Below, one piece after another: positions 1 to 6,015 of a stretch of 6,061 nt of DNA. The notes under the pieces were generated by a model. It was not told the DNA's origin. It ran no database searches and worked only from the letters and a program-made list of their open reading frames with translations. Both the position numbers and the translations under genes were made by a program. Every line of letters starts with the position of its first letter. Within the stretch, counting starts at the first letter, position 1. Origin of the DNA: GCA-2731375 sp047518225 (GTDB lineage: Bacteria > Pseudomonadota > Alphaproteobacteria > GCA-2731375); the NCBI GenBank assembly GCA_047518225.1, contig JAKZRK010000041.1:1-6061 (forward strand), written 5' to 3'.

Positions 1-140
1 TTTAAGTAGGCCTGGAAGAATTCCGGGCTGAGCAGCAACAGGCCCTCCGGGAACGGTGCCCAATAGCCCCGGTTCTCGATGAAGCCGTCCTTGATCGTGT
101 GTTGCGTTGGCTCAGACCGGTCATCGCTTTCTCCCCTCAC
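1..140 (-). CDS. Carboxymuconolactone decarboxylase-like (AhpD/CMD family) protein, N-terminal part, runs off the left edge
   Basis: This is a partial gene: 46 codons are visible and it leaves the window still open. The translation contains GFIENRGYWAPFPEGLLLL followed by SPEFFQAYL, which matches the N-terminal helix pattern (RGYW..F..GLL.L.PEFF.AY) I associate with CMD-family proteins. That family holds small alpha-helical proteins, either gamma-carboxymuconolactone decarboxylases or AhpD-like peroxidase partners. The CxxC or other catalytic residues would lie beyond the edge, so the activity cannot be told. The only in-frame start I find is GTG at 140-138, which overlaps the TGA stop of the upstream alcohol dehydrogenase as GTGA, the usual signature of translational coupling in an operon. 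Oddly, a better Shine-Dalgarno/ATG pair (GGGGAGA, then ATG at 124-122) is in a different frame that lacks the family pattern. The family call rests on recalled motifs only. Confidence 0.68.
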   Translation of the reverse strand, partial: MRGESDDRSEPTQHTIKDGFIENRGYWAPFPEGLLLLSPEFFQAYL

Positions 141-1189
141 GACGGCAGGAACACGCCCTTGCCACTATTCTGTTGGTCAAACAGCCGGTAGGCTTCCGCC
201 GCCTGATCCAGCGCCCAGCGGTGGGTGAAAAGGCGGTCGACGTCGATGCCCCGTTCAGCCACGAAGCGGGCGCAGTCCGTCAGGCCGACTGTGGAAAAGG
301 TCCACGAGCCCATCAGGGTGATCTGCCGGCGCAACAAATCGGGGCTGACATCCAGGGTTACCTCGCCGCCCTCGCCCACATAACAGCACGCACCCCAGGC
401 CCGGGTCGCGCGCACCGCCTGGGCACGCGCCTGGGGCGAGGAGGAAGCGTCCAGCGTCTTATGGGCGCCCTCGCCCTGGGTAAGGTCCAGGATCGCCCGC
501 ACCGGATCATCCGCCATGGGGTCAAGGGTGACATCGGCGCCCATTTCGGCGGCCAGCTGGCGGCGCTCGGGCGAGATGTCCAGAGCGATCACCCGCGCGC
601 CCATGGCGTGGGCCAATTGCGTTGCCGAAAGTCCGACCGGCCCCTGGCCGAAAACGGCGATGGTCTCGTCGCCGTGCAGGGACAGCCGGCCCAGGGCGCC
701 GTAGGCGGTGCCGGTGCCGCAGGCGATCGCCGCGCCGGTCTCGAAGGATAATTCGTCCGGCAGGGTCACCAGGGTTTCGACCGGCACCTTCATATAGGGC
801 GCATGCGCACCATGGGCGACCGAGCCGAAGACGACGGCGCCATCGACGCACATCTGCCGCCAGCCGGCCATGCAATGGCGGCAGACGCCGCAGCCATCGT
901 AGTGGTGGTCGATCACCCGCTGGCCGACTTGCGCCTCGCGTTCGCCAACCGCCGCCCCCAGCTCGGCAACCACGCCGCAGGGCTCGTGGCCGGCGATCAC
1001 CGGCTCCATCGCGCGCTTGATGCCGCCGCGCACCACGCCGGGGATGAACGGCTCGCGATAGCTCTTCAGGTCGGTGCCGCACATGCCCGACGCCTTGATT
1101 TCCAATATCACGTCGCGCGGTCCCGGCCGCGGATCCGGGAACTCGCGAAGCTCGGTCTTGCGCTCGCCGAGGAATACGATGCCTTTCAT
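137..1189 (-). CDS. Zinc-dependent medium-chain alcohol dehydrogenase (MDR superfamily)
   Basis: This 350-residue protein has the family's usual length and is probably a cytoplasmic NAD(H)-dependent dehydrogenase of an alcohol or polyol. Residues 1-150 form the GroES-like catalytic domain. Catalytic zinc ligands are visible as Cys37 (GMCGTD) and His68-Glu69 (GHEPCG), with Cys157 (ACGTGTAYGAL) a possible further ligand. The structural zinc lobe is intact: Cys100, Cys103, Cys106 and Cys114 in CGVCRHCMAGWRQMC. The Rossmann domain carries GQGPVG at 181-186, and Asp204 (ALDIS) follows the second strand, which favours NAD over NADP. The ATG at 1189 is well supported: GGGAGG lies 8 bases upstream. 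The gene heads a minus-strand unit with the CMD-like gene, overlapping it by 4 bases, and is divergent from the binding-protein-like gene. Subfamily members act on threonine, sorbitol, butanediol and other alcohols, and the sequence does not let me choose among them. Confidence 0.93.
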   Translation of the reverse strand: MKGIVFLGERKTELREFPDPRPGPRDVILEIKASGMCGTDLKSYREPFIPGVVRGGIKRAMEPVIAGHEPCGVVAELGAAVGEREAQVGQRVIDHHYDGCGVCRHCMAGWRQMCVDGAVVFGSVAHGAHAPYMKVPVETLVTLPDELSFETGAAIACGTGTAYGALGRLSLHGDETIAVFGQGPVGLSATQLAHAMGARVIALDISPERRQLAAEMGADVTLDPMADDPVRAILDLTQGEGAHKTLDASSSPQARAQAVRATRAWGACCYVGEGGEVTLDVSPDLLRRQITLMGSWTFSTVGLTDCARFVAERGIDVDRLFTHRWALDQAAEAYRLFDQQNSGKGVFLPS

Positions 1190-1241
1190 CCTTTAAACCT
1201 CCCAAATTTTTGCCGATGCTAGCGAATTGTCACGGTAATGG

Positions 1242-1279
1242 CTATGCGCGGCTTGCGGTCTGGCGGAGCCCTCGCATAG
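1242..1279. promoter_or_regulatory. Inverted repeat in the divergent dehydrogenase / binding-protein promoter region
   Basis: CTATGCG (1242-1248) is matched exactly by CGCATAG (1273-1279). The match continues inward imperfectly (CTATGCGCGGCT against AGCCCTCGCATAG), giving arms of about 12 bases with one mismatch and one indel around a 13-base centre. It lies in the 127-base gap between two divergent starts (1189 and 1317) and overlaps the best -10 candidate of the plus-strand gene. This fits an operator, but no regulator gene is in the window. A cruciform or RNA hairpin is the alternative. Confidence 0.45.
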
Positions 1280-1282
1280 GAT
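1253..1282 (+). promoter_or_regulatory. Possible sigma-70-type promoter of the binding-protein-like gene
   Basis: TTGCGG (1253-1258) and TAGGAT (1277-1282) are separated by 18 bases; GATAAT at 1280-1285 is an alternative -10. A start about 7 bases downstream would leave a short leader to the ATG at 1317. The -35 matches consensus at only three or four positions, so this is weak. The right arm of the inverted repeat at 1273-1279 overlaps the -10. Confidence 0.3.
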
Positions 1283-1316
1283 AATTGCTTTCCTCGCAAT
1301 AATAGGCACCGCCAAC

Positions 1317-2045
1317 ATGACCCAAGACGTTGTTTCCGAACTGGCTCCGAATGGCACCCTCCGCGCGGGCATCAATTTGTCAAACCCGCTGCTCGTCACG
1401 GGCTCCACGCCGGACGGTGATCCGGTGGGCGTTTCCCCTGACTTGGCGCGCGCCATCGCGGAGCGTCTGGGGGTGGCGGTTTCCTATGTGCCGTTCGCCT
1501 CTCCGGGCGAGGTGGCGGATGCCGCCGCTTCGGACGTCTGGGATATCGGCCTGATCGCGGCCGAGCCGGCCCGTGCCGAGAGCATGGCGTTCACCCCTGC
1601 CTATGTGGAAATAGAGGCGACATACCTGGTGTCCACGGACTCTGCATTTCAGACAATGGAGGATCTGGATCGCCCAGGCGTGCGTATCGCGGTATCGGGC
1701 AGAAGCGCCTATGACCTTTACCTCAGCCGCACCCTCAAGCACGCGGAACTGCACCGCGCGAAAGGTCTGGGGGGCACGGTGGCGCTGTTCACCGCCGAGA
1801 AACTGGATGCCCTGGCCGGTCTGCGGCCGGCGCTGAACGAAGATGTCAAGAAATTGCCCAACACGCGCATTCTTGATGGGCGCTTTACCACGGTGCAGCA
1901 GGCGGTGGGCACCAAACCGGAGAACAAGGCGGCCATCGTGTTTCTGCGGGACTTCGTGGCGGAAGCCAGACAAAGCGGGCTGGTGGCTGAATTGATCGCG
2001 CGCCACGGCGTCGAGGGCCGCCTCCTCGTCGCCTCCGGCGACTAG
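1317..2045 (+). CDS. Solute-binding-protein-like (SBP family 3, type 2 periplasmic binding fold) protein without signal peptide
   Basis: This 242-residue protein resembles amino-acid-type ABC transporter binding proteins (SBP_bac_3). The opening LRAGINLSNPLL, then GVSPDLARAIAERLGV (residues 38-53), WDIGLIAAEPARAESMAFT (75-93) and the second-lobe segment GVRIAVSGRSAYDLYL (121-136) follow the family order: first strand, helix with the D-A--A--L pattern, the D-G region with a nearby Arg, and the hinge. It ends with FLRDFVAEARQSGLVAELI, the usual C-terminal helix. From the ATG at 1317 there is no hydrophobic leader or lipobox, so it would stay cytoplasmic, unlike classic members. The start has only a weak AGG 10 bases upstream. 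No permease or ATPase gene is adjacent. It is divergent from the dehydrogenase unit and converges on the GMC gene. It may be a cytosolic ligand-binding protein, or a protein that has lost its signal; the ligand is unknown. Confidence 0.82.
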   Translation: MTQDVVSELAPNGTLRAGINLSNPLLVTGSTPDGDPVGVSPDLARAIAERLGVAVSYVPFASPGEVADAAASDVWDIGLIAAEPARAESMAFTPAYVEIEATYLVSTDSAFQTMEDLDRPGVRIAVSGRSAYDLYLSRTLKHAELHRAKGLGGTVALFTAEKLDALAGLRPALNEDVKKLPNTRILDGRFTTVQQAVGTKPENKAAIVFLRDFVAEARQSGLVAELIARHGVEGRLLVASGD

Positions 2046-2082
2046 ACATTTTCGAGATTGGATAAGGCTTCAAGGCCGCGAC

Positions 2083-2128
2083 GGCGGCCCTGCGCCGCCC
2101 GCAGTGGAGCTGTGCGCCAAAGGCGCAC
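2083..2128. terminator. Two hairpins between convergent genes, possible bidirectional terminator
   Basis: The gap between the stops at 2045 and 2148 holds GGCGGC-cctgc-GCCGCC (2083-2099) and GTGCGCC-aaa-GGCGCAC (2112-2128), both perfect GC-rich stems. Neither is followed by a T-run in its reading direction. The run of six A at 2140-2145 is a U-run for the minus transcript, but it comes before the hairpins, just after the GMC stop. They may slow or end transcription from both sides; a canonical intrinsic terminator is not shown. Confidence 0.35.
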
Positions 2129-2147
2129 TGGCGTGAACGAAAAAAGT

Positions 2148-3785
2148 CTACGCGGCGTCCTCCAGGATCATTGCGGCGGCTTTCTCGCCGATCATGATGG
2201 CGGGGGCATTGGTGTTGCCCGCTACGATCGCGGGCATGATGGAGGCGTCGGCGACGCGAAGCCCGGCGATGCCATGCACCCGCAATCGGGCATCGGTTAC
2301 CGAATCCACCTCCGCGCCCATGCGGCAGCTGCCGACCGGGTGATAGTTTGCAACCGCGCGTGCCCGCACATCGGCCAGCAGCTCCTCGTCGCTGCTGACG
2401 GCGGGGCCGGGTAAAATTTCCTCGACCATATAGCGCGACAGCGCGGGCTGGTTCGCGATCCGCCGGCAAACCCGCATACCGTGAAGGATCGCCTGTTTGT
2501 CATAGGTGCTGCGCAGAAATTCATAGCGGATCGCCGGCGGCGCCAGGGGATCGGGGCTTTTGATGCGGACGGAACCTTCGCAATCCGGGCGCAGGTGCAC
2601 CGGAGAGAATGAAAAGGCCGAAAAGGGGTGGGGGTTAACCCGATCCCGGGTTCGGCTCTCCGCACTCCAGGCGAACATATTGATTTGAATATCGGGACGT
2701 TCCAGCAGCGGATCGCTACGGATGAAGGCGCCGGCGCAAATCGCCGTGCTGGTCAACGGACCTTTTCGAAACAGGGCGTATTGGGCCCCCGCCAGTACCC
2801 GGCGCGGCAGGCTGATCGCCAGATCGTTCATTGTCACCGGTTCGGCGCAGCGGAAACTCACGTAGGTATTGAAATGATCCCGCAGATGCGCGCCGACGCC
2901 CGCCAGGTCGCGGTGCACGGCGATGCCCATCTCCTGTAGCAAATCGCCCGGTCCGATGCCGGAAAGCTGCAACAATTGTGGCGTACCGAAGGCGCCACCC
3001 GAGACAATAACCTCGCGCCGGGCCCGTGCCCGGCGAATACCCGAAGACGACTGATATTCGATGCCCACCGCACGGCCGTCCTCGATTAAAACCCGCCGCA
3101 CCTGGGCCGAGGTTTCCACATGCAGGTTCTTCCGGTTGCGGGCCGGCGCCAGATAGGCCTTTGCCGCGCTCCAACGCCGATGTTTGGAGGCGGTGAATTG
3201 GTAGAAACCGGTGCCCTCCTGTTCGGGTCCATTGAAATCCGGATTTGCCGGAATGCCGCTTTCCACCGCGGCGGCGATCATCGCGGTTGGCAGGGCCCAT
3301 TGCCGTGGAACGTCGGAGACGCGCAACGGCCCGCCGCTGCCATGCAACTCGCCGCCGCCGCGCTCGTTATCCTCCGCCTTCTTGAAGAACGGCAATACGG
3401 ACTCCCAGTCCCAGCCTTCCAGGCCGCGCTGACGCCAGCCGTCATAGTCGGCCGGCGCACCGCGCATATAGATCGTGCCGTTGATGGAGCTGCTGCCGCC
3501 CAACACCTTGCCGCGCGGCTGGTACAGGACCCGGTTGTCCAGGGATTCGACCGGTTCGCTCTCGAATTTCCAATTCACCCGCGCATCGGTGAATAGCTTC
3601 GTGAAACCAAGTGGAATATGGATCCAGGGATTGCTATCGCGGGGCCCCGCTTCCAGCAATAGAACGCTGTAACGGCCCCGCTCGCTCAACCGCGCGGCGA
3701 CGGCACAGCCGGCGGAGCCGGCGCCGCTGACGATAAAATCGAAGACGGCCTCGTCTGCTAGCTTGGCCAAGCGGACCTCCCCCAT
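2148..3785 (-). CDS. GMC-family FAD-dependent oxidoreductase (choline/alcohol dehydrogenase-like)
   Basis: The protein is about 545 residues, normal for glucose-methanol-choline flavoenzymes, which oxidise alcohols with FAD and pass electrons to a quinone or to oxygen. Numbered from the ATG at 3785, the FAD-binding Rossmann motif GAGSAG is at 21-26, with the ribose-binding Glu45 in LLLEAGP. GMC signature 1 (PRGKVLGGSSSINGTIYMRG) starts near residue 90 and signature 2 (GGAFGTPQLLQLSGIG) near 263. The catalytic histidine is His482 in NYHPVGSCRMG, and the second active-site residue is an Asn in GNTNAP near 526, as in choline-oxidase-type members. An in-frame TTG lies two codons upstream at 3791, but AGG is 9 bases before the ATG and only 3 before the TTG, so I chose the ATG. 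There is no signal peptide. The gene converges on the binding-protein gene and is divergent from the ThDP enzyme. Its substrate is not evident: choline is possible, but no betaine aldehyde dehydrogenase or BetI gene is visible. Confidence 0.93.
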   Translation of the reverse strand: MGEVRLAKLADEAVFDFIVSGAGSAGCAVAARLSERGRYSVLLLEAGPRDSNPWIHIPLGFTKLFTDARVNWKFESEPVESLDNRVLYQPRGKVLGGSSSINGTIYMRGAPADYDGWRQRGLEGWDWESVLPFFKKAEDNERGGGELHGSGGPLRVSDVPRQWALPTAMIAAAVESGIPANPDFNGPEQEGTGFYQFTASKHRRWSAAKAYLAPARNRKNLHVETSAQVRRVLIEDGRAVGIEYQSSSGIRRARARREVIVSGGAFGTPQLLQLSGIGPGDLLQEMGIAVHRDLAGVGAHLRDHFNTYVSFRCAEPVTMNDLAISLPRRVLAGAQYALFRKGPLTSTAICAGAFIRSDPLLERPDIQINMFAWSAESRTRDRVNPHPFSAFSFSPVHLRPDCEGSVRIKSPDPLAPPAIRYEFLRSTYDKQAILHGMRVCRRIANQPALSRYMVEEILPGPAVSSDEELLADVRARAVANYHPVGSCRMGAEVDSVTDARLRVHGIAGLRVADASIMPAIVAGNTNAPAIMIGEKAAAMILEDAA

Positions 3786-3804
3786 GCACAATTACCTGCC
3801 GGCT

Positions 3805-3833
3805 ACCCTGTCCGCCGGTTTCAATTCTGTCAA
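3805..3833 (-). promoter_or_regulatory. Possible promoter of the GMC oxidoreductase gene
   Basis: On the minus strand a perfect TTGACA (3833-3828) is followed after 17 bases by CAGGGT (3810-3805), a poor -10, about 20 bases ahead of the ATG at 3785. The -35 is embedded in the palindrome at 3829-3838, so a bound regulator could block it. The weak -10 keeps confidence low. Confidence 0.3.
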
Positions 3834-3853
3834 TTGACTTCAACCGAATTTGA
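3821..3853. promoter_or_regulatory. Palindromic TCAATTG cluster, candidate operator between divergent GMC and ThDP genes
   Basis: A perfect 10-base palindrome GTCAATTGAC (3829-3838) lies inside a wider inverted pair, TCAATTC (3821-3827) against GAATTTGA (3846-3853), which match apart from one extra base. Two TTGAC- hexamers on the plus strand (TTGACT 3834-3839, TTGACG 3850-3855) and TTGACA on the minus strand fall in or beside it. I see no good -10 at 16-18 bases for either plus-strand hexamer. The position, in the 172-base gap between divergent starts, fits a shared regulatory site, though the regulator is not in view. Confidence 0.42.
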
Positions 3854-3957
3854 CGAGCGGGGGCGATGGATGGTTCCGTCGATCTCGAAATTAGTCTAGG
3901 TTTACGCCGGGTTACAACGGTGGCGGCGCCAGGTATTTTCAGTGGGGATGTCGGTTC

Positions 3958-5682
3958 ATGAGCAAGAAAAAGGTCGTAGGCACGGGCGGGGAACTGCTTA
4001 TGCATCAACTGGTCGCACAGGAGGTCGCGTACGCATTCACCAATACGGGCAGTGCCGAGGCTGGTTTCTTTGATGCGTTTCTCACCGTGCCCGGCGTTCA
4101 ACCAATTCTTCTCCTCGCTGAATCCCTTGTCCTCTCGGCCGCCGACGGCTATGCGAAAGCGGCGAAGAAGACGGCCTTCGTGAATGTGCATCTGGCGGCG
4201 GGGACGCGCCAGGGATCGGGCCAGTTGCAGAATGCCTATTTCGACGGCACGCCCATGGTGGTGACGGCCGCCTTGCGTGACAACGGCTCGTTCGGCGATC
4301 ATAACACCCTGGGCGCCTCGGGCGGCTTTTCCCAGATGGGCGCGGTCGAGGACATCACCAAGAATCGCTGGGAGGTCACCGATGCCCGCGGCGTTCCAAT
4401 GGCGACACGCCGAGCCTTCAAGGAAGCCATGACCATGCCGACGGGTCCCGTCTATCTGGCGTTTTCGGGTCCGGCCCTCGACGCGGCCGAGGTTGAGGGC
4501 ACGATCCAGGCGGCGCGTGGATTGGAGATGGCGCAGGTTCCCAATGGCGGCACCATCGAGAAAATACACGATGCCCTGCTCAACGCCGAAAGCCCCCTGA
4601 TAATCGCCGGACCGGACGTCCGGATCGCCGGCGCACAAAGCGAGCTGTTGGAGTTGGTGGAGAATTATGCCCTGCCCGTGGCCGTCGGGTTTTTCGACTA
4701 CGGCGGTTTCCCGCTCGAACATCCGAACTATGTCGGCATGATCGACGCCATGTCGGACAAGAAATACGATGTCGTTTGCTGTATCGGCTATCGGCAGAAC
4801 ACCCGCGCCAGCGCCGAGGATGAAAAGTTCACCGATGCCGGCACGGTCATCGGGATAGGCCAAGACCCGCGCATGATGGGCAATACCTTTGCCCTGGACC
4901 TTGATGTTTGGGGCGATGTCGGTCACACGCTACGGGCGTTGAACGGTCTGTGGAAGCCCGATCACGCCAATTTGGGGCATATTCAAAAGCGCAAAATGAG
5001 CCTGGCGGAACAAAGCGCCGCGCGTGCGGCGGCACAGGCGGACGACGCCGCCAGCCATGCCAAGGACAATCCCATACATCCAACTTATCTTGGCGACGCC
5101 ATGGCCCGGAACCTGGCCGAGAATACGATGATGGTATCGGAGAATTTCCGGGCCTCTGATCATCTCATGCCGTTCGGCTATGGCGAAAAGGATTGGAGCC
5201 TGATCCGCACCGCCGGCGGCAGCCTGGGCTATGGCCCGGGTGGCGCCATCGGCGCCCAGCTCGGCGCGCCGGACCGCCCCGTCGTGTTGAGCATCGGCGA
5301 TGGCGGCGTGATGTACAGCGCGTCCGGGTTTTGGACCATGGCACGCTATAACCTGCCGATCCTGACAATCGTCTGGAACAACATGAACTATCAGACCGTG
5401 CGTGCCAATTTCGCCGCCTGGGGCGGCAACATGAAAGCGCAGAACAAGTATCCGGAAACCTTTCTGGGTGATCCGGAAATCGACTTCGTCATGCTGGCGA
5501 AGGCCCAGGGGATCGATGGCGAGCATGTGCACGAGCCCGGCGAACTGGATGGGGCGTTGCAGCTGGGCAAGGCGGCGCAAGCCGCGGGCGAGCCCTACCT
5601 GCTCGATGTTCACATCACAAATGTGGGAGCCGGGGCGGATTCCGATTGGCACCAAAGAATGCCTATTACCTCCCCCTATTAA
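3958..5682 (+). CDS. Thiamine-diphosphate-dependent enzyme, benzoylformate decarboxylase / acetolactate synthase-like
   Basis: The 574-residue protein has the standard three-domain ThDP fold: N-terminal PYR domain (about 5-180), central domain (about 195-335) and C-terminal PP domain (about 375-560). The cofactor-activating glutamate is Glu55 in LLAESLVLSAADGYAKA. The ThDP/Mg motif starts at GDG (447-449) and ends at Asn474-Asn475 (IVWNN), with Asp448 and the Asn as Mg ligands. FTNTGSAEAGFF (Ser32) and NVHLAAGT (His78) line up, from memory, with the Ser26 and His70 segments of benzoylformate decarboxylase; its other histidine (His281) is not obvious here. The family cleaves 2-oxoacids or joins aldehydes through a ThDP-bound intermediate in the cytoplasm; which reaction is unclear. 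I see no small regulatory subunit gene beside it, which argues against a biosynthetic acetolactate synthase. The ATG at 3958 is preceded by GGGG 11-14 bases upstream, a rather distant Shine-Dalgarno. The gene is divergent from the GMC oxidoreductase. Confidence 0.9.
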   Translation: MSKKKVVGTGGELLMHQLVAQEVAYAFTNTGSAEAGFFDAFLTVPGVQPILLLAESLVLSAADGYAKAAKKTAFVNVHLAAGTRQGSGQLQNAYFDGTPMVVTAALRDNGSFGDHNTLGASGGFSQMGAVEDITKNRWEVTDARGVPMATRRAFKEAMTMPTGPVYLAFSGPALDAAEVEGTIQAARGLEMAQVPNGGTIEKIHDALLNAESPLIIAGPDVRIAGAQSELLELVENYALPVAVGFFDYGGFPLEHPNYVGMIDAMSDKKYDVVCCIGYRQNTRASAEDEKFTDAGTVIGIGQDPRMMGNTFALDLDVWGDVGHTLRALNGLWKPDHANLGHIQKRKMSLAEQSAARAAAQADDAASHAKDNPIHPTYLGDAMARNLAENTMMVSENFRASDHLMPFGYGEKDWSLIRTAGGSLGYGPGGAIGAQLGAPDRPVVLSIGDGGVMYSASGFWTMARYNLPILTIVWNNMNYQTVRANFAAWGGNMKAQNKYPETFLGDPEIDFVMLAKAQGIDGEHVHEPGELDGALQLGKAAQAAGEPYLLDVHITNVGAGADSDWHQRMPITSPY

Positions 5683-5696
5683 ATTTGGCGGGAGTT

Positions 5697-5897
5697 TTAA
5701 TTTGTCGGCATCTCAATGATCGCTGTTGGCACGCCTCGATGGCAAGGGCCCAAAACTGCGGCTTCCGCTTTTAAGCCGATTTCGATCTTCGACCCGGGTG
5801 CTATAATTTGAACTAACGAACCCTTCCCTACATGATCAGTTGGGTTAGGCTCGCTGTCGGGGGCATAGCGGAAATGACGGTCTGAGGCCATTTCCAT
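5697..5897 (-). CDS. Small hypothetical ORF, doubtful
   Basis: From the ATG at 5897 this would encode 66 residues, beginning MEMASDRHFRYAPDSEPNPT and ending TAIIEMPTN before a TAA. An upstream in-frame TTG at 5912 would add five residues but lies against the repeat block. I recognise no family. The peptide is soluble-looking, with no membrane segment or signal. Codons such as TTA, ATA and GTT are used more than in the neighbouring genes, and the region is lower in GC, so it is either imported or remnant sequence or simply an open frame by chance. No clear Shine-Dalgarno precedes the ATG. It converges on the ThDP gene, ending 14 bases past that gene's stop. Confidence 0.2.
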   Translation of the reverse strand: MEMASDRHFRYAPDSEPNPTDHVGKGSLVQIIAPGSKIEIGLKAEAAVLGPCHRGVPTAIIEMPTN

Positions 5898-5912
5898 CGA
5901 GATGTGTGTCAA

Positions 5913-5958
5913 CGCCGGAGCAAATTCGGGCCATGGCGCCGGAGTAAAAAGGGGCCAC
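5913..5958. repeat. Two 22-base direct repeats, 24-base period, resembling IS21-type terminal repeats
   Basis: Unit 1 (5913-5934) and unit 2 (5937-5958) share CGCCGGAG, an A-rich centre and GGGCCA, matching at 17 of 22 positions. They follow TGTGTCAA at 5905-5912. Multiple short repeats of the form CGCCGGAGTAAA...GGCCAC next to a TG terminus are, from memory, typical of IS21-family ends. If so, the element's outer end lies near 5903-5907 and its body extends to the right, beyond the window. No transposase frame is visible, so it could be a solo end or remnant. Confidence 0.45.
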
Positions 5959-5979
5959 TTGTTGATGCCGGATACGGTG

Positions 5980-5998
5980 TTGCCGGTTGTCCCGGCAA
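5980..5998. repeat. Short perfect hairpin
   Basis: TTGCCGG (5980-5986) and CCGGCAA (5992-5998) form a 7-base stem around ttgtc. No T-run follows, so it is not a canonical terminator. It lies between the direct repeats and the larger hairpin, and may belong to the same element end. Confidence 0.4.
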
Positions 5999-6015
5999 TC
6001 CATAGGAGGGACCCG

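Noticed and set aside
107..751. Plus-strand open frame of 214 codons antisense to the alcohol dehydrogenase
   Set aside because: It is fully explained as a shadow of the dehydrogenase, whose zinc and cofactor motifs are intact.
1380..2006. Minus-strand open frame of 208 codons antisense to the binding-protein gene
   Set aside because: No recognisable motifs; the sense strand has a coherent SBP-family protein.
1885..2469. Minus-strand open frame spanning the ends of the convergent genes and the hairpins
   Set aside because: Arg- and Gly-rich translation in an alternative frame of the GMC gene, with no family signal.
3786..3791. Two-codon extension of the GMC gene to a TTG start
   Set aside because: Shine-Dalgarno spacing fits the ATG at 3785 and is too short for the TTG.
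3786..3957. A thiamine-diphosphate riboswitch before the ThDP gene
   Set aside because: The conserved CUGAGA-type core was not found, and such switches regulate thiamine synthesis or transport rather than enzymes that use the cofactor.
3634..4926. Long minus-strand open frame (430 codons) antisense to the ThDP gene and crossing the intergenic region
   Set aside because: It overlaps two well-supported genes and the operator region, its translation is low-complexity Arg/Gly/His-rich and matches no family. It is a GC-driven shadow.
5913..5958. CRISPR array
   Set aside because: Only two imperfect units with a 2-base gap and no spacers of normal length.
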